Shown piece after piece: positions 49,196 through 63,967 of a DNA stretch of 64,000 bases (its first letter is position 1; the number at the start of each line of letters is the position of its first letter). This stretch comes from Himantopus leucocephalus (lineage: Eukaryota > Chordata > Aves > Charadriiformes > Recurvirostridae), in NCBI GenBank assembly GCA_003993805.1, contig RSEF01000004.1:77493387-77557386 (forward strand), given 5' to 3'. The notes under the pieces were generated by a model. It saw nothing but the letters and a program-made list of their open reading frames with translations, was not told the DNA's origin and did not search any database. Made by a program: the position numbers and the translations under genes.

Positions 49196-52100
49196 GTGTT
49201 ATATCAGAAGACAGGTAAAATACCCAGTGCTGTCAGGACTAAACTATTACCAGTACCTAAACTGTTAGTTAAGGACAATTTGGATACTTTCTATACACTA
49301 CAGTAGATAACAGAGATTTAACCTTCATTTTGAATAAACTGCCACACTATTTTAGCTACAAAGTAATTAAACATATTTTTGCTAATTCCCTGAACAGAGT
49401 GACGGTCTTTTGCAGAGTAGTGACTTTACGCTCCTCTTTTTACATTATCTAACCCATGGAGAGGTGAACAATCTCTGAATTTTAAAAAAAAAAAAATATT
49501 ACTTGTCCTCTAGCTTAATTTACACCCAAACTTAAGTATCTGTAAGTGACATGCTTTTTTAAGTACTCCGTAGTTTAAAAGTTAAACACTTTAGTAGTGA
49601 CACAATGCTAATTAGTGAGAAAGTAAACCTGGAAAAATGATATTTCTTGTCATACAGAAATTTGTGGATTTGGGATTAGGTTTTACTGTTTATACATAGA
49701 CTAGTCAAACTTAAGCTTAGAGTTGCATAAAGTTATCTTCAGAGCTACAATGGAAGATGTCATCTAAGTTATTTTCAAACACATCCTCTTATGGTGTCTC
49801 TACATCAGAACTAGGTATTGCTCGACTATTCACAAATCCATTGTAAACCCAGTCCCTAAAATGCAGATATTTAGACAAGTTTTTAGGTATACATGTAAAT
49901 GGAGACTTCAAAAGTGAATACTAAGTGAATACTTATAAAGCAGATTTCACTTGCAACTTCTCACACTTTGTCTTAGAATAAATTGGAGAACACTAATTTA
50001 CAGGGTCTCACAATCTACTTTCTCATTGCATCCAACAGAAGCTACCACCACCAATTTCCAGCTGGTTGATAAAAGTTAATTTTTTTTAATTATAGCTTTC
50101 ATTAATCCAATAAATCTTTAAACATTTGTCGCTAATTTCTAAGTCAGTGATAGCTTATGTTTCCCATAAAACTTTGTATGAAAGCATGCAAATGAATGGA
50201 GTTAGTTATATGTATGCTCAAGTTTCTATTGATTATAGCTGACTGTTACTTCAGGGAGAGAAGTATTGCTTGTAATCAAAAAAGGAAGGCACCTACTACA
50301 GCAGTGTGCAGAGAGGAAATATGATGTTCTATATCCATTTTAAAGCCAAAAAAATTAACAACAAATCCAAGCAATTTTCCACTATTTTGTATCCTCCCAT
50401 TCCTTACCAAAAAAGGTCAACATATTTCATCAAGTATAGAGAAAGTATTATGAACAGAGTAGTCAACAAGTACATGTTACAAGTTTTTTGTACACACACA
50501 TTGCAGAACTATAATCGAGGATGCACACTCACTCTGGCTCCGCTCCACACATTTTTTAACAACATTCTTGTACCCAGCTTTATTAATTAACTACATTCAA
50601 TCATTACATGGACCTAGCACGTACACTCTTTTGGACAAGATGCAAGGAGCTTTACATTTTTCTCATCTTTTGTCAACCACACACAAAGCCTATGGTAATG
50701 ACAGAATTCAGATGCGCTTAAGTAGTGAAGAGCTCTGTCCCACTTGTTGTCCCTGGACATAGAAAACCCTCCAGAGCAATACTGACACCCTATCTACATA
50801 CAATAACTTGAACATTCCCAGAAACCACTATGTGCCCAGAATGCATTCCTAGCTGTAGACCTTTTCTTAGAGGAGTACATGACCACAGTAGCCATTCAGT
50901 ACTACAGCAGTGCAACAGTATTTCTGTAAGCCATGCAGACTCCTCAGTCCACAGGATCTGAGGAGTCATCGGCAGATGAGTTCTAAATAGTATCTGTGAC
51001 AAATCAATGACTACATGCAGATTTTGCTGCCTTTCCCCATTGATGGACCCATAACATCCCTGCATGGTTCCAGTTACTGAGGACCTGTAAAGAACGCCTG
51101 TGCAGTATTTTCAGACTACTGTGAGAAAAGAAAAAGAAATAGCAACTGTCATATGGTAATGATAGAGACTGTGGTTTGGATGAGCCACTTTTCATCCCAT
51201 CTTTTCCTGTACTCCATACACAAATATATTATATTAAGAGGACGATCCAAAATTCAAGTGAAACACCAGTAAGACTATGTAATTAAACAGGAGTCCATTT
51301 ACATAGCTTTTATGTTAAATGATTGTCTGTTTTATGAGCTGTGTGATTGGAGACGCAATAGAGCTCTTAAAGCGTAACAAGTATTGACTGCATGATCAGA
51401 GAACAATAATGCAGAAAACAGCTGAGAGGGTACATATTGTAGAAAATTGCTGTTTAAGGAGGGGGAAAAGGCTAAGCTATAGTGATACACAGCTACAGCA
51501 CTACTGTCTTTGAAATTACTGCCTCCTAATTGCAGTAATTCCGGAACTGCACCCCAGTTAGTGCATGCTCTGACATGCCAAGACCCTATTAAAATACTTG
51601 AACATGTTTGAAGGCATCAGCAACTTCTTTTTCTGCACCTTAGGCTAAATACAGTTAAACAGCAATTGAACATATCTCAAGAAGCATTTAGTGCCCCAAG
51701 GCTTGGACTGCTGTCATTCTGAATGTGGCATTATCATGTACTGCAGAGATAGCGCATGCCATCTCTAAAACGGTCCTACTGAATAAAGTCAAACACAAAT
51801 CCACTGTCTGAGACATGCCAACTGCACTGAGGTAATGAATATATTAATTGCTTTTGCACTAGAATAATTTCATGTATACCATGTCCAATTCTGAAATTCT
51901 TTACAGTGCTTAAGAAAATACTTCAGAGTACAGAAAGGCTTACATGTACATTGATTGAATGATTAATACTGTGAGAGAAAGTATGACAGAAGGACATAAA
52001 ATAATGAATTCTGAACCTTTTTATTCTTTTATTATGCAAGGAAAAAGGAACATAGAATTAGAGCGAGAATTTTCAATTTTTCAGTTGAAAAAGGGTAAAA

Positions 52101-52379
52101 TAAAAGTATCCCTTAAACAATTCCTAAGAACAGCAAGACTCACTGCTGTAGTGTGTCAGAAGTCCAAGTACTTAGCTGGTTTCAAAAAAGACCAGAGTGG
52201 AATTTTCAAAGCAAACTTGAGGTGTTATATAGTCCTCTACCACTAAAAGTAGTAAAAATAAAACAAGCAACACCATAAGAGAATAGAAACAGGTAAATGA
52301 TGCTTTAACATTTGAAAAAAGTTCATGCTAGATGAATGAAAGTGAGTTAGCCAGAAAAGAAGGCATCTGGGGCAGAAAA

Positions 52380-52700
52380 CAACACTCTTCATGTACCTAA
52401 AAAGGCTACAGTAAAGAGTGGAAACTATCTCTTTTGCACGCTCATGGTGGAAAGGACCAAAAGTAATTGATTGATCGCAACAATGACAAATCAGGTTAGA
52501 AATTAGAAAAAAAACCTTTGTGGATAAATGTAATGATGGAAGGTTATAGAGTCTCCACCACTGGGAGGGTTTTACGAATATCTAGAAAAACTTCTCCCAA
52601 AAGTAACATAAACATGGCTAATCCGTCTTTGGGAAAGGAAGGATGCACTGAATCACCTCTAAAGGTTCCCTTGAACTCTGCAGTTCTCCTGATATGATTA
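52380..52700 (+). mobile_element. Old CR1 LINE 3' end
   Basis: A diverged but collinear match to the CR1 3' region: ACCTAAAAAGGCTACAG, then CTCATGGTGGAAAGGACC, AGGTTAGAAATTAG, AGTCTCCACCACTGGGAGG, AAACATGGCTAATCC and CACCTCTAAAGGTTCCCTTG. These correspond to the expected run from the end of ORF2 to the 3' untranslated region, with many substitutions and small gaps. It lies antisense to PCDH9 in its last intron. The 88-codon open frame on the opposite strand (52544-52810) is a chance shadow of this repeat. Confidence 0.8.
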
Positions 52701-55700
52701 CTAACATTTATGTACTCTGGCCTCAACCCGCTCCTTAACTGTTTCTGGGTTAAGATTCTTGACTTATTTGGTAATAAATCAACCTTAGAAGTTGGGCGTA
52801 AGTTAGCCAAAAGTCCACTTCAGAAGTACATCCTCCTTAAAATTTCATGTTAATAGAATTACAAACAAAAAACCCAAAATGTTTGGACGATTTAAGACAG
52901 GTGTTAATCAAAGGAATACAGAAAAATAAAAGACAGCAATGCTAAAAAAAAAACCAAAACACTCTCCAATTCCAACATGATAACCTAAAGTTTATAAAAT
53001 CTTCTTGCCTGAGTCCCAACACATCCATTCCATTTTACAGTTTCATTAAAAACTTAAAGATTGAATACTACTTCTACCTGTAGTGGTGCAAACCAAATAT
53101 CATGCCTCTGAAGTCCATTAAGCCTGAAACTGGTGTAAGAGAGACTCTGTAAAGCAGAAAATTTCGACAGTGTTTACTTCTTATTTGAAATTTTGGGTTC
53201 GTTTACCCTTGCATAATGCCCGCCTCTGTTTTAGGGAGGAACAGAGTCAAATAAGATAAAGAATGTATAAGATTTTGAAGTATTTCCTTCGTTTAATTTA
53301 ACAGACTGTACCAGGCTATATAGCTATTTGACTAAGACATGTCACCAAAGAAATATTAACCTAGCAATAAAATTCCTGGTTTAGATTCCACAGTTATTTC
53401 TATCACAATTGCATCCAGCAGGTTAAGGTACAATATTCTTTAACTGTTCCTCTAACTATAGAATAATTCCATTAAAAAGTTTCCTACCTAAATTAATGAT
53501 TGTAACAGCTCTGTGGTATTCCATCTGTGATCTTCAAAGAATCATCAATATTTCACAATTGACTTGAAGACTGTTCATATGAAAAACAGACTTATGGCTT
53601 TTTTTTTTTTTAAACTAAAAAACTAGTTGTACTCTTCCAGGCCTGAATCATGTTAATCAGTTGATTGTCAGTATAGAACCATAACATAGGTTGCATACAT
53701 ATTATGTGTAAGTGAAATAAAATTCAACAGAATTAAGTCTAGACAAATACTAATTTAAAAACATTATTACATTATAATATAAAAGGAAGTACATTAGAAA
53801 CATATAGTTTTCTCTTGTTTAAGTTTTATTTATCCTGTGGTTCAGACTTTATTATTTCATTTTCATTCACAAGGCCAACTGCATGTGTAAAATGAGGACT
53901 AAGAAGTATCAGCTTATATGATACCAGTGGTGAGTTCTGTACTAAATACACCACACTGAACTTAAATTCCCCAGATTTTAATTTTCTAGATTTAAATGTA
54001 ATTGCTACAAGACTACTTGTAATCCTGTTAAATCCTTTGATAGCCTGATTTACTTCTATCACTGAAATAGCAACATATCTGTCAGAAAAGTAGGACTTAC
54101 TATGGCTTCCTGAAGTAGCATAAACATTAAGATGTAGGAAACATTTAAGCTGTCTAATTGTTCTGCCAATCTGATGCTAAAGTATTAATCTGTCACTGTG
54201 TCAAATTACATACCTTTATTTTTTCAGTAAAACGTGTCAGTGCTTAACAAACTCTGAGCTGAAACAATTCGTGGAGCAATTAGAATGTCAGCTCTCCTAA
54301 AGATGACTTAAGAAAAGTCTGAATCAGGGGTCACAAGTCAACATAATTTCCTTGATACTCATGCCAAAGCGATGGGACTGCAGGTGCCGTAAAGGAACAG
54401 GGTAGCTAGCAGCCATTATTAGCTCATCTCAGCTGTATACTGTGCCTCCCTTTTGTTATATTTCTTGGTGATGAGGATATAATAACATATCTTCTTCATC
54501 AGGAATGGACACCAGGTAGGAAAGCTAGTGCTCTTGCCACAAGAGAAAAACGAGGTTATATGATTTCCTCTCATCTCCCTCCAACTTATGCCTGTCTCAT
54601 TCAAAAGGCAACTTCTTTTTGGAGATGCTCCAAGTAACATTTTCTAGGGGATATTAATGAATGCATTGCTTCCATTTAGAAACTAAAAGCACAATCCCAA
54701 ACAACGTTCAGTGTCAATAGATCTCATGGATATCTCACAAGTATCTCAGAGGATACCCAGAATCAATAACCAGTGACTTGACAGAGTTGCAAGCTGTTTT
54801 GTAAGCTTGGTATTTGTTGAAGTAATAGAAAAATGACTAAGGTATGAGTAACATTTAGGTTCGAAAGGTGACTGATTAAAAAGACACAACACCCCTACAC
54901 ACATGGTTGCTCAATTGTTTATCATGAGTAATGGCGGGGGGGAAACCAACAAACAAATGGCAAAACTGAAGCACTTGTGACTATGGACAAGAGCTCAGAC
55001 TAAAATAAAGTTTTGGTTGAATGCTTCTGTGTTTAAGAATTGACTTTAAGGGAGAATATCTTCTTTCATATCTTTCAGTGAGTTTTTTGCTACAGAATTC
55101 TTCTGCCACATGAGATAGTAACTTGAACTGATTATCTTGATAGAACCACTGCATTCCTGAAAATGAAATGCTTCATACAGTTCTGCTTCGTGCAGCAACA
55201 CATTGCTGGATTCTGGATCTTATTTCATTCCCGCATATACAGAATAAAATATCATCTAATAACATATATTAAATAGTAGTACTGCTTTCATAAAAAGGGA
55301 ATTACTCGTGTTCCCAGAAGGGTTTCTGTGTGAGTCATGTAATGTTTATTTTGTTAGAAGTCATAGACCCTCAAAGGTTAAACTTGAACAGTGACTGTAA
55401 AATGTGCTGAAGCTCTATTAATTTATATTACATTATTTTCAAATGGGGGGAAGGAGAAGGTTCTCCTTGCTTTGCATGCGAATGATCATCTAAATAATGT
55501 AGAGCTCAGCATGAAGCAGAAACAAATCACTTGTGACTACTTGTCTTTTCAGAAGCTGTCAAGAGGAAGTTGTGTTGTAAGAAGAAATATAGCAGTCATG
55601 TGAAGGACCCATTTAACCTTTTATGTTACATAAAGGGAACTTTATCCCACACAATGGAAAAAAATACCCACTTATCTGTTAACATGTCATACAAGTTTCG

Positions 55701-58700
55701 CTCACAAATACAGATATAAATTTGTAATTTTACTTACTTTATCATACTAGCAAGATCTAGGAAACAGAACCATATTTAATTCAATTCAGTGAATTGAAAA
55801 GTACAAAGAATGCATTTTCATTCCTTTAGCAGATGCTCTGCATGATGCAAGACCTAAATGAGTGTTAAAAATAGAAATAAAAAACATTTTAAGATTATTT
55901 TATTAAAGGGCATTTTTCCTGTTTATATAAGTATACTCCAGAAGAAATGGCTTAAAATTTTATAAAATATAGTGCTCATCTTCATAAATCATGAAGCATA
56001 GCAGAAGTATGAAATCATATAACTCAGGAATAAATGGTAATACTTCCACCTGTCACAGGGAAAGGAAATGGTTTATGGATTAACTAGTTACAGGTTCTTG
56101 TCTTTTATTCCGTATCAGTGGCACAAGCCACTTTGGTCTTCAGAGCAATTATTTTGGAACTCTCAACTTTTCCTAAGAAGAGATAAAATTTACCCCAAAA
56201 TTAATCCTTACTTAAGTAATTTTGTACTTTTGATATAAGTACTGATGCTTTTTCACTGAGATGATGCAGGGGAGGGGGAGTGTTGGGTTTTTTTGTTGTT
56301 GTTATTGTTGTTTCTATAATAAGTATGTGGAAAAGTCTTCACACCTCAAAAAATGAAAAGACAAATATGAAAAGATAATGAATCTCTCAGTGTGATTTAT
56401 GTCCTGCTCAAAGGGATTTTTTTCATTAAATTTTTTTATTGATTTTTCAGCTCTGTGTGCAGATTACAGCTAGTGAATTAATTACAAACATCGGCTCAGA
56501 GTGGTTACATACTTATGACAGATTCATCTGGGTTACAGTCCATTAGTAATTAAGTATTAAGCACAGCACTAATTCCCCTTGTGCATGTACAGTAGATAGA
56601 CTGTAAGCATACACATGAATCATAGGGATGTTATACTAAGAGAGATTAGAGTACCACTGTTTATCTCACTATAGAATGGAAAAGTATAATGATATTTTTT
56701 TATACTAATGCAAAGTATAGAAAAAGTTTGAATTAAACAAACCAGAGAAGACAAAAAAATCAAGTTTACTTGCAAAGTCTAAGCCTGTCAGAAATAGTAG
56801 TCTCAATGCTTCTTGCGGGAGNGTGTATCATAGTTTTTTGACCCCTGTCCTTGAGCCTATATATCCTACAGTGTTACATTCACTCAACAGTTATAGGAGG
56901 TAAAAAAGCAGAATTCTTACCGTACAAATAGAACTGTGTTTTGATGAAAGTTAAGGGCAAGATTGGACTTGAACCAGGATGCCTACACATATTAGTCAGG
57001 ATCTATCTCTCATCCCTGAGATGAAGATACTGGGGTTTTGGTTGCTTCACCATCTACTAGGTAACATTTTCTTCTGATTTCCTAAGCCACTTACTTGAGT
57101 GGATAGTTGGGCATATCCTTCTATATCTCATATTTCTTGAGATATACCTCCAAAATATGTGAAATATTTCCTATCCCCAAAGTAAAATTGGAATCATTTT
57201 TTCAGAAGTGACTCCAGTGAAAGTACTCTTTAATGAATCCATTCTCTTGGTTTAAGAATGTTTAATATCGCAATTTGTCTTCTCTCGTGTTTTGCAGCAC
57301 AAGATTAAAATTAGTTAGTATGCTTCTGCTTAGCTTGGTTGCCAAAGTGTATACCTGTACCCATAAAATTTTACATCTCAGAAAATATTTAATTATTTCT
57401 CAGTTTGTGACATTTCCAGATTTCTTAAGAAGACTAGATATACTCTGGACTACTGCTTCATAGCCGACATCTACTTTTTCAAGAATGAATCAGATAATCT
57501 ACATCTTGCTTCACTCATTTAAATATCAAGAAGTTTCTTACATTGTTAGTTTATGCTTTCACTCAGACTCCAGTAAAACTGACAAAAGATTCAAAACTGG
57601 ACAATGTTAAGCTTGCTCCACTTGCAATGCATGACTGAATTCTTGACAATAGGTAGGAAAAAAACCCTAATTATATCTGCTAGGATAGCATAAAACCCAG
57701 TCAAGCAAAATATATTAACAGGGAGGTTAAACACTTTTTTTTAAAAGGGTATATACACTGAAGAAAATTAAGATATCTGTGTATTGAATGTATTGATCAC
57801 ACATAGGAAAATAAAATCATCCTCTTGATTATTCCCAGTGTAAATCCACAGAGTCATTTCTGCTAATATACCCAATATTGGTTAGAGTGCTCACAATCAC
57901 TTAGCAGCTGCTGGATTGTTTTGAAAATCTGAACAAGACACAGAAAACTAGTGGTTAAGGAGTCAAATATAGAAGTTGAGCAGAACATAAAGAAGTAGAA
58001 GATGAAAACAAGTTTATCAGACTGAATCAGACAGAAAAATACGAAATCTGCAGATTTTATCTGACTTGAAAGCCGATTATTGTTAAAGGGGAAGGATTAC
58101 TTTGGTATTTTGGTAATTATTATTTCAGACAAGTTTTTAATAAACTGTTAATTTCTTTTTATTAAATGGTCGTTGCCTACTATAGCCCCCACAATATATC
58201 ATAGCTAGATCATATGGTTCATACTTTGCGCAGGCATCTTCATTCCAGGCCATTCAGGATAGGGTTTCCTGAATGAAAAATATGCAGTAGAAAATAGTTC
58301 TCTGCACAGTGTCTTAGTCTCTGTCTCCTTTCTGAGGTCATAATAGAGATGCCAGTTGGGATTGTGGTTCTTGTGAATACAAAGCATTGTGCACTGGAGT
58401 ATAACTAATTTATTCATATAATAGATTCACGATCGGATGGTACAATTGGTTTCTACTTGGGTCAACTTTGAGGCTGCAACTTAAGCCAAAAAATTGTGTG
58501 CCCAAATCTCAATCACCTGAGCCACCATAATTGTCAGGTGAAGGAATTATTCCAGGATAATTATCCAAAGCGGATGGCTGAATGAAGTTCTACCATAAAC
58601 TGGGCATCACACTTGGGTATTTCATGGTCCTTGTACAGGAGTGAGCAGCAGCAAGAATTGATGAGCATATTTCATGCCCCTTTGTAAGCAAAGCACCACT

Positions 58701-60186
58701 GATAGCTGTGCATTAAATTAGGCCTATACTAAGAATAGTGGATAAACTCACAGTCCACAGTGGTGGACACCAGTGATTAGTTTATGAAACTTATGCTTCA
58801 AGTTAATTAATATAATTGGACTGGTTAAGCATGGCCCTATATAGATATATTCTGTTTTAAATCAGAGATGGGTGGCTGGCTAGATAAAGTTGAAAACTAT
58901 CTGTTTAATTTTGAGTGATACAAAGAGAAAATAAATGGAAAAATTAATGTGTTCTCAGAATATTTTCACAAAAAATACTTATGAGCATTAAAATTAACAT
59001 TAATTTTATTCTGCTCTTTGTGTGAAGGTATTTTGAGAATTTATTAAACTATTTATGTATCCTCTCAAATCTCTTTCCCACCAGGTATGTGAAAACTCAC
59101 CAAATATGTAGCAGTACAATAAACAGCTAAAAATCAGTGCATGGTCCACCCTACCATAGACATGAACTGCAATTGCATATGTCTTGAAAGTTGTTAAACT
59201 TATTTTGCGCTGCTGCAGAAGTATTTTATAGGGTTTTCTCTGTTTCTACTTACTGATGCTTTTAGTCACTGAAAGTAGAGGAGGTACACAAAGAGGCCAA
59301 AATTGACAGCAAAACTGAATCAGGGCTTCTCATGCCAATGAAATCATGAAAAACAGCACTGTTCTTACTGCAATAATGAATATAAATAGACAAAAGGCTC
59401 TGAACAGCTACTGGGAGAAAGAGAATGAGGCATCCATTTCAAGAAAAAATCTTTTCCTGCCATCACAGATAGCTTTGTGCACTGGATAAATTAGGATGCC
59501 CTTTAAACAATTTTCATGCTCCAAGAAATTTTTGAGAGAGACAGGTCTCCCTTATTTTCCTTTAAGGGATCAGACTTAATAGGTTGAATTTTACTTGTAT
59601 TTTCTACACCTTTATTTCTCATGTCAGTCATTCCCCGATAAAATTTGTTATCTGACCTTTGACATAGTTCAATACTTAATATGAATGCTTTTCCCCCCCG
59701 GATTTATTGTCTCAAGCACACATATCTCTATCTCTCTACAGATAACATTAGCAGGGTGCAAGTACTGTCCAAATAATTGTCAAAGGATAATAAAGATTTG
59801 CCCGACTCTTCTACCTGTCTTGAAACTAAATCCTTAAGTAAATGTGGAACTCTGCATCAAAGTAATTTACTAGAATAGCTGGTTATATCTGATTTTCTTC
59901 CATATAAAATGCTGGACACTGCATCCAAAGAAAGATTAAAGAAGCAAATCTCTCTGCTTTTATGACTGATAGCGTGTACTAAACCCACAAGTTTGAAAGT
60001 CATTGGAGAGATGCAGTATCAATTAAATTCCAAGAGATTATAAGATTTTTGTCTGTCACTAAGTGATTCTATGGACTTAATGTATTTTTCACCACCATCT
60101 GTTCGAAACTCAGTAGAGAAATATCTTGCCTCTAGTTTAAACTATTTGAAAATAATTATATCTTCTTCTGGAATAACAAAATAGCA

Positions 60187-60237
60187 ATCTGTTACTATAC
60201 TTATTGTAACAGATACAATTACAATACTTATTGTAAC
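60187..60237. repeat. Perfect 9-bp inverted repeat inside a 27-bp-period duplication
   Basis: ATCTGTTAC (60187-60195) and GTAACAGAT (60206-60214) are exact complements around a 10-base loop. The 20 bases at 60191-60210 recur at 60218-60237 with two mismatches. It lies in the last PCDH9 intron. Confidence 0.85.
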
Positions 60238-61333
60238 TCATCATGCTACAAGAGAACAATTCTTCCTGTTAACTTATAACACGTTTATTCATAGGGAGGT
60301 TTTAATCTGAATTAAGATTTACAGAAATACCTTAGATTTCAAAGTTCAAGAGATAGAACTGATGGAAAAGGAAGAAAGAGCAGATTGGGAATAAAATTTC
60401 CTTGCTAATGTCATAAAAAGCAAGTATCATTTAACTTCTCTGCTATTAGATACTCTCATTTATTATACTTCACTCTATGAAAATTTGTCTAGCTGCAGGC
60501 ATCTCTTACACTGCAAAATAAAGCTTATACAGTTTTCTGCAATAATCTGTATTTTGAAAACTCCCTAAGGAATTTTAAAATTATTTTTAAGACCTCAGCT
60601 ACACAAACTTGCCATAGGAGTGAGCAATGGCTCTAATTATAAATGTCTGGGAGAATTTCTCACCAGTTCAGTTTTACATAATATGTCTTTCAGGGAAAGG
60701 TAATATACACCTAAGGCGTAGCTTTCACAAGATGTGCTACATCATTAGCACATAGCTAGAAGCCTGGTCAATCCAACTTCATTTAAATTTCTAAAAAGCA
60801 CAAATATTTCGCATATTCAGAGACTGACCTCATATTGCATTGACATCCTTTGAATCGGATATTTCTGTCATCAATGAGAAGTGCAAATTCAAAGTAATTA
60901 ACTAAAGGTAGTAGCATGCCACAATCTGAAATAAATGTAAAGTGTGATCCAGATCTATTCAAAGGATAGGAACTGACAATTTCAGTTGAACAGAATGAAA
61001 AGATTAGGTCTCTCAAGATTTATGTCTTTTACACGTTAACTGTTATGAAGCAGGTAAAGATTAATACAAATTTAAACTCTTTGCTAAGACATTGACACCA
61101 ATAGCATACCCAAATCATAGATAATTTCTGCTTCCAAAAAGATAACAGATTTCCTCAAACAGGTACATTAAGGATGGTACCAAAATTTTTACTATGTTTG
61201 ACTGCATCTCTACTATTAATATTACATAGACAGAGATGATAAAACACCATGATAAAAAGTACAATTTAAAGACTTGTTTGTTTCTAGTCTGTCATATAAA
61301 TACTTTACAATACATTTTTCATCTCAAAAGTGT

Positions 61334-61359
61334 AAAGCTGCTCAGCAAAGCTGCTCAGC
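61334..61359 (+). repeat. 13-bp tandem duplication AAAGCTGCTCAGC
   Basis: Two exact copies in a row, followed by a partial third-like TGCAGC. The motif contains CAGC/GCTG cores. It lies in the last PCDH9 intron. Confidence 0.85.
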
Positions 61360-63967
61360 TGCAGCGTGTGTGTTTTTCTGACTGCTGAGCTTTAGGTCAA
61401 GTGGAACTCCAGAGGAAAAGGAAGACCGCTCCTTTCTTAAGAGCAATTAAACTTGCTTAGCCAAGAGAAGTTTCTGTAGCTCGTAGGGAGAACTGTGCCC
61501 CTGCTTCAAAAACTCTAAATTTATAGGTGATGGAAAGAGACTTTGAGGAGACTGTAGAGTTTATTCCATATAGGAAGCCACTGAAGGTTGTTTGAATGAA
61601 TAGTCTGGAGGAAAGGATGTTAAAGAGGAGTGGTAAGATGCATTTTCAGACCTGTAAATTTTGTCTCACTCAGAAGTTCTTTGTTCCCACTATTAAAAAC
61701 AAATAATCTTCAGCTTAATGGTCATCTAATAAAAGAAGGCTTTGGAGACTAGGATGCTTTTGGCATCTCTTGGTGAGCTGCTCACATTGCAAGACTGAAC
61801 CAAGCAGTCCATCAAACAAAAAATATAAGCAAAGGAACACTAGGAAGTCAACATGTACTGATTCATAAAGAGGTAGCACAAAAAATGAAGCTGAAGCTAC
61901 CAGTGGAGCCATACCAGCTTTACTTTACCTAGGGGACACACCCCTAAAAGTTCACTAACCCAGAAACTTAGTCTGATGAAACAAAATAAGTTCTGGTCTT
62001 ATTTACAAAACTTTTGTTTTGATATTGCAGTGATCTATTTGTTCATGTTTATACAAATTTCAAAAGGATGACTGTAATAGAAACTCGACCTAATCCTTAA
62101 TCAGGGAGTAATATTGCAAATAACTCAGTATATAATTTGTAGGAAAAATTAATTTGTAAGAAAGCAAATGCCTGCTATGATATATCATTCCTGTTCTACA
62201 AATATTATGTTTCACCCTATTAAACATACAAATTGCCAGTTATATATGCCTACTTGCTGGTAGGACACGACTGAGGGACTATAGAAGGGCACTGTATCAT
62301 ACGAGGTTATAGAGGGAAAAAGAACAGAACTAAAGTTTACAGGATGGGAAAATTTATTTTAAGTAATTAAGACTAGTTTTTACCAATTTTCTCTGCTTTG
62401 AAACTGAAATACAAACAACATTTACAACTGTGTACTACACATACTGTTCTACTTTGAAATTTCTTCTGTCCTACTAGGATGTTGTCAGGTGTTTTTTGAT
62501 TTGGCGGATTTTGTTTGTTTGCTTTTTTTTTTTTTAAGGACAATGAAAGAAGGCTAAAAAGAACATAAAAGAGGCATTCATGCTTATAAAGTTTGCCTAC
62601 CTATCAAAAAAAAAAAAGAATCATTAAAGTTTAAAGGAAATCAACTTTTATCTAAACAGGAGATAAATAATTATAATGACATTTATGTAGCATTTTGAAT
62701 AGCTATCCCAGACAGTAAACCTGACTTATTCTAAATAGTGTAATTACCTCCTTTATGCTTAATATTCTGTTGTTCATCAAATGAAATGCAAAACAAGCTA
62801 ACTCCAGGTAGTTCTGCAAATCTGTCTTAGAAAGAAAAGTATTATCAATAACTATAGGTCATCTTATCTCAAGTAAATCTATCACATATCCAACACATCA
62901 AAGCACTTCCACTGCAGTTCTATCCTACAATATGTTTTTAATTATGAGGTTCTTCTCTACAGGAAGCAATTCTAAGAGAATTGAAACAATTTATTTTAAA
63001 GGCTATAAACATCAGAAGAATTCTGCCTCAGACACTCTGAAATGCAAAATATCTTAACACCTCACAGCTTGTAACAGACACATACACAACCTTTTTCTAG
63101 GTAAAGAGACTTATTTGAGAACACAACTTTCACAATAACTACCCAATTGAATTACTCACTAGCAGTAACGGCACAGTCTTAAGTTAAAAAGGAAAATAGT
63201 CTTTTATTGACCAAATGCAATTTGATCGTGAAAAGGTATGAGTTTCTAATACCTAACTAAAGACATATTTTGAATTTTGCATATTGTAAATACTGAGAAA
63301 TAAATAATGTTGCAAGTAGAAGTAAAAAGAACTATGCCTTTTTTGTGATATGCAGAAAAGAAGTTGTGTGGATATATCAAGACACGGAGAAAAGTGTTGC
63401 AGACAAAAGGAGACATTTTCAGACTGGCTTGTTTGTCTGTGAAAAGTCATAGTGACTCACCATTAGAAATATTTAACTTGTTCTGAAAGTACATGTCTTC
63501 TGAGCTCGGCTACGCACACTGATTTTAAAAAGAACATTTTATTTCCATAAAGCTGTATCAGCAGATTTCAGGGAACAAGAAAGTTTATGACAGTTTGCAT
63601 TATTAAATTTCTTTATTATACGATCTGCCATGACCTTCTCAGTACTGCTCCTCTGCAAGATTTTGATTGTATCATCCCAGATTCGAAACAAATTGAAACG
63701 GTGTCATGAAAATATTCTGGTTTACAAGTAGTCAGTAAGAGTTACTAAGGGGAAAGTTGCACTGACAAAATATGTGGTGACTTAGCTTAACCTAAGTACA
63801 GAATTTGTATCCCAGAACTTAATAGTAATTTTTTTACTTTATTTTTTATTTAATGCAACTCATAGCTCAAGTCATCATGTCTGCATTCAAACTTGAGTGT
63901 TCCGTATCCAACCCCACTCCCTCCCAAGTAATGTCATGCAAGCGTTCTCTTTTCTTATTGATTATGG

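Noticed and set aside
52544..52810. 88-codon minus-strand open frame
   Set aside because: It is the reverse strand of an old CR1 3' end.
56950..57030. T-loop-like TGGTTCAAGTCCA on the minus strand suggesting a tRNA
   Set aside because: No matching acceptor, D or anticodon arms could be arranged around it.
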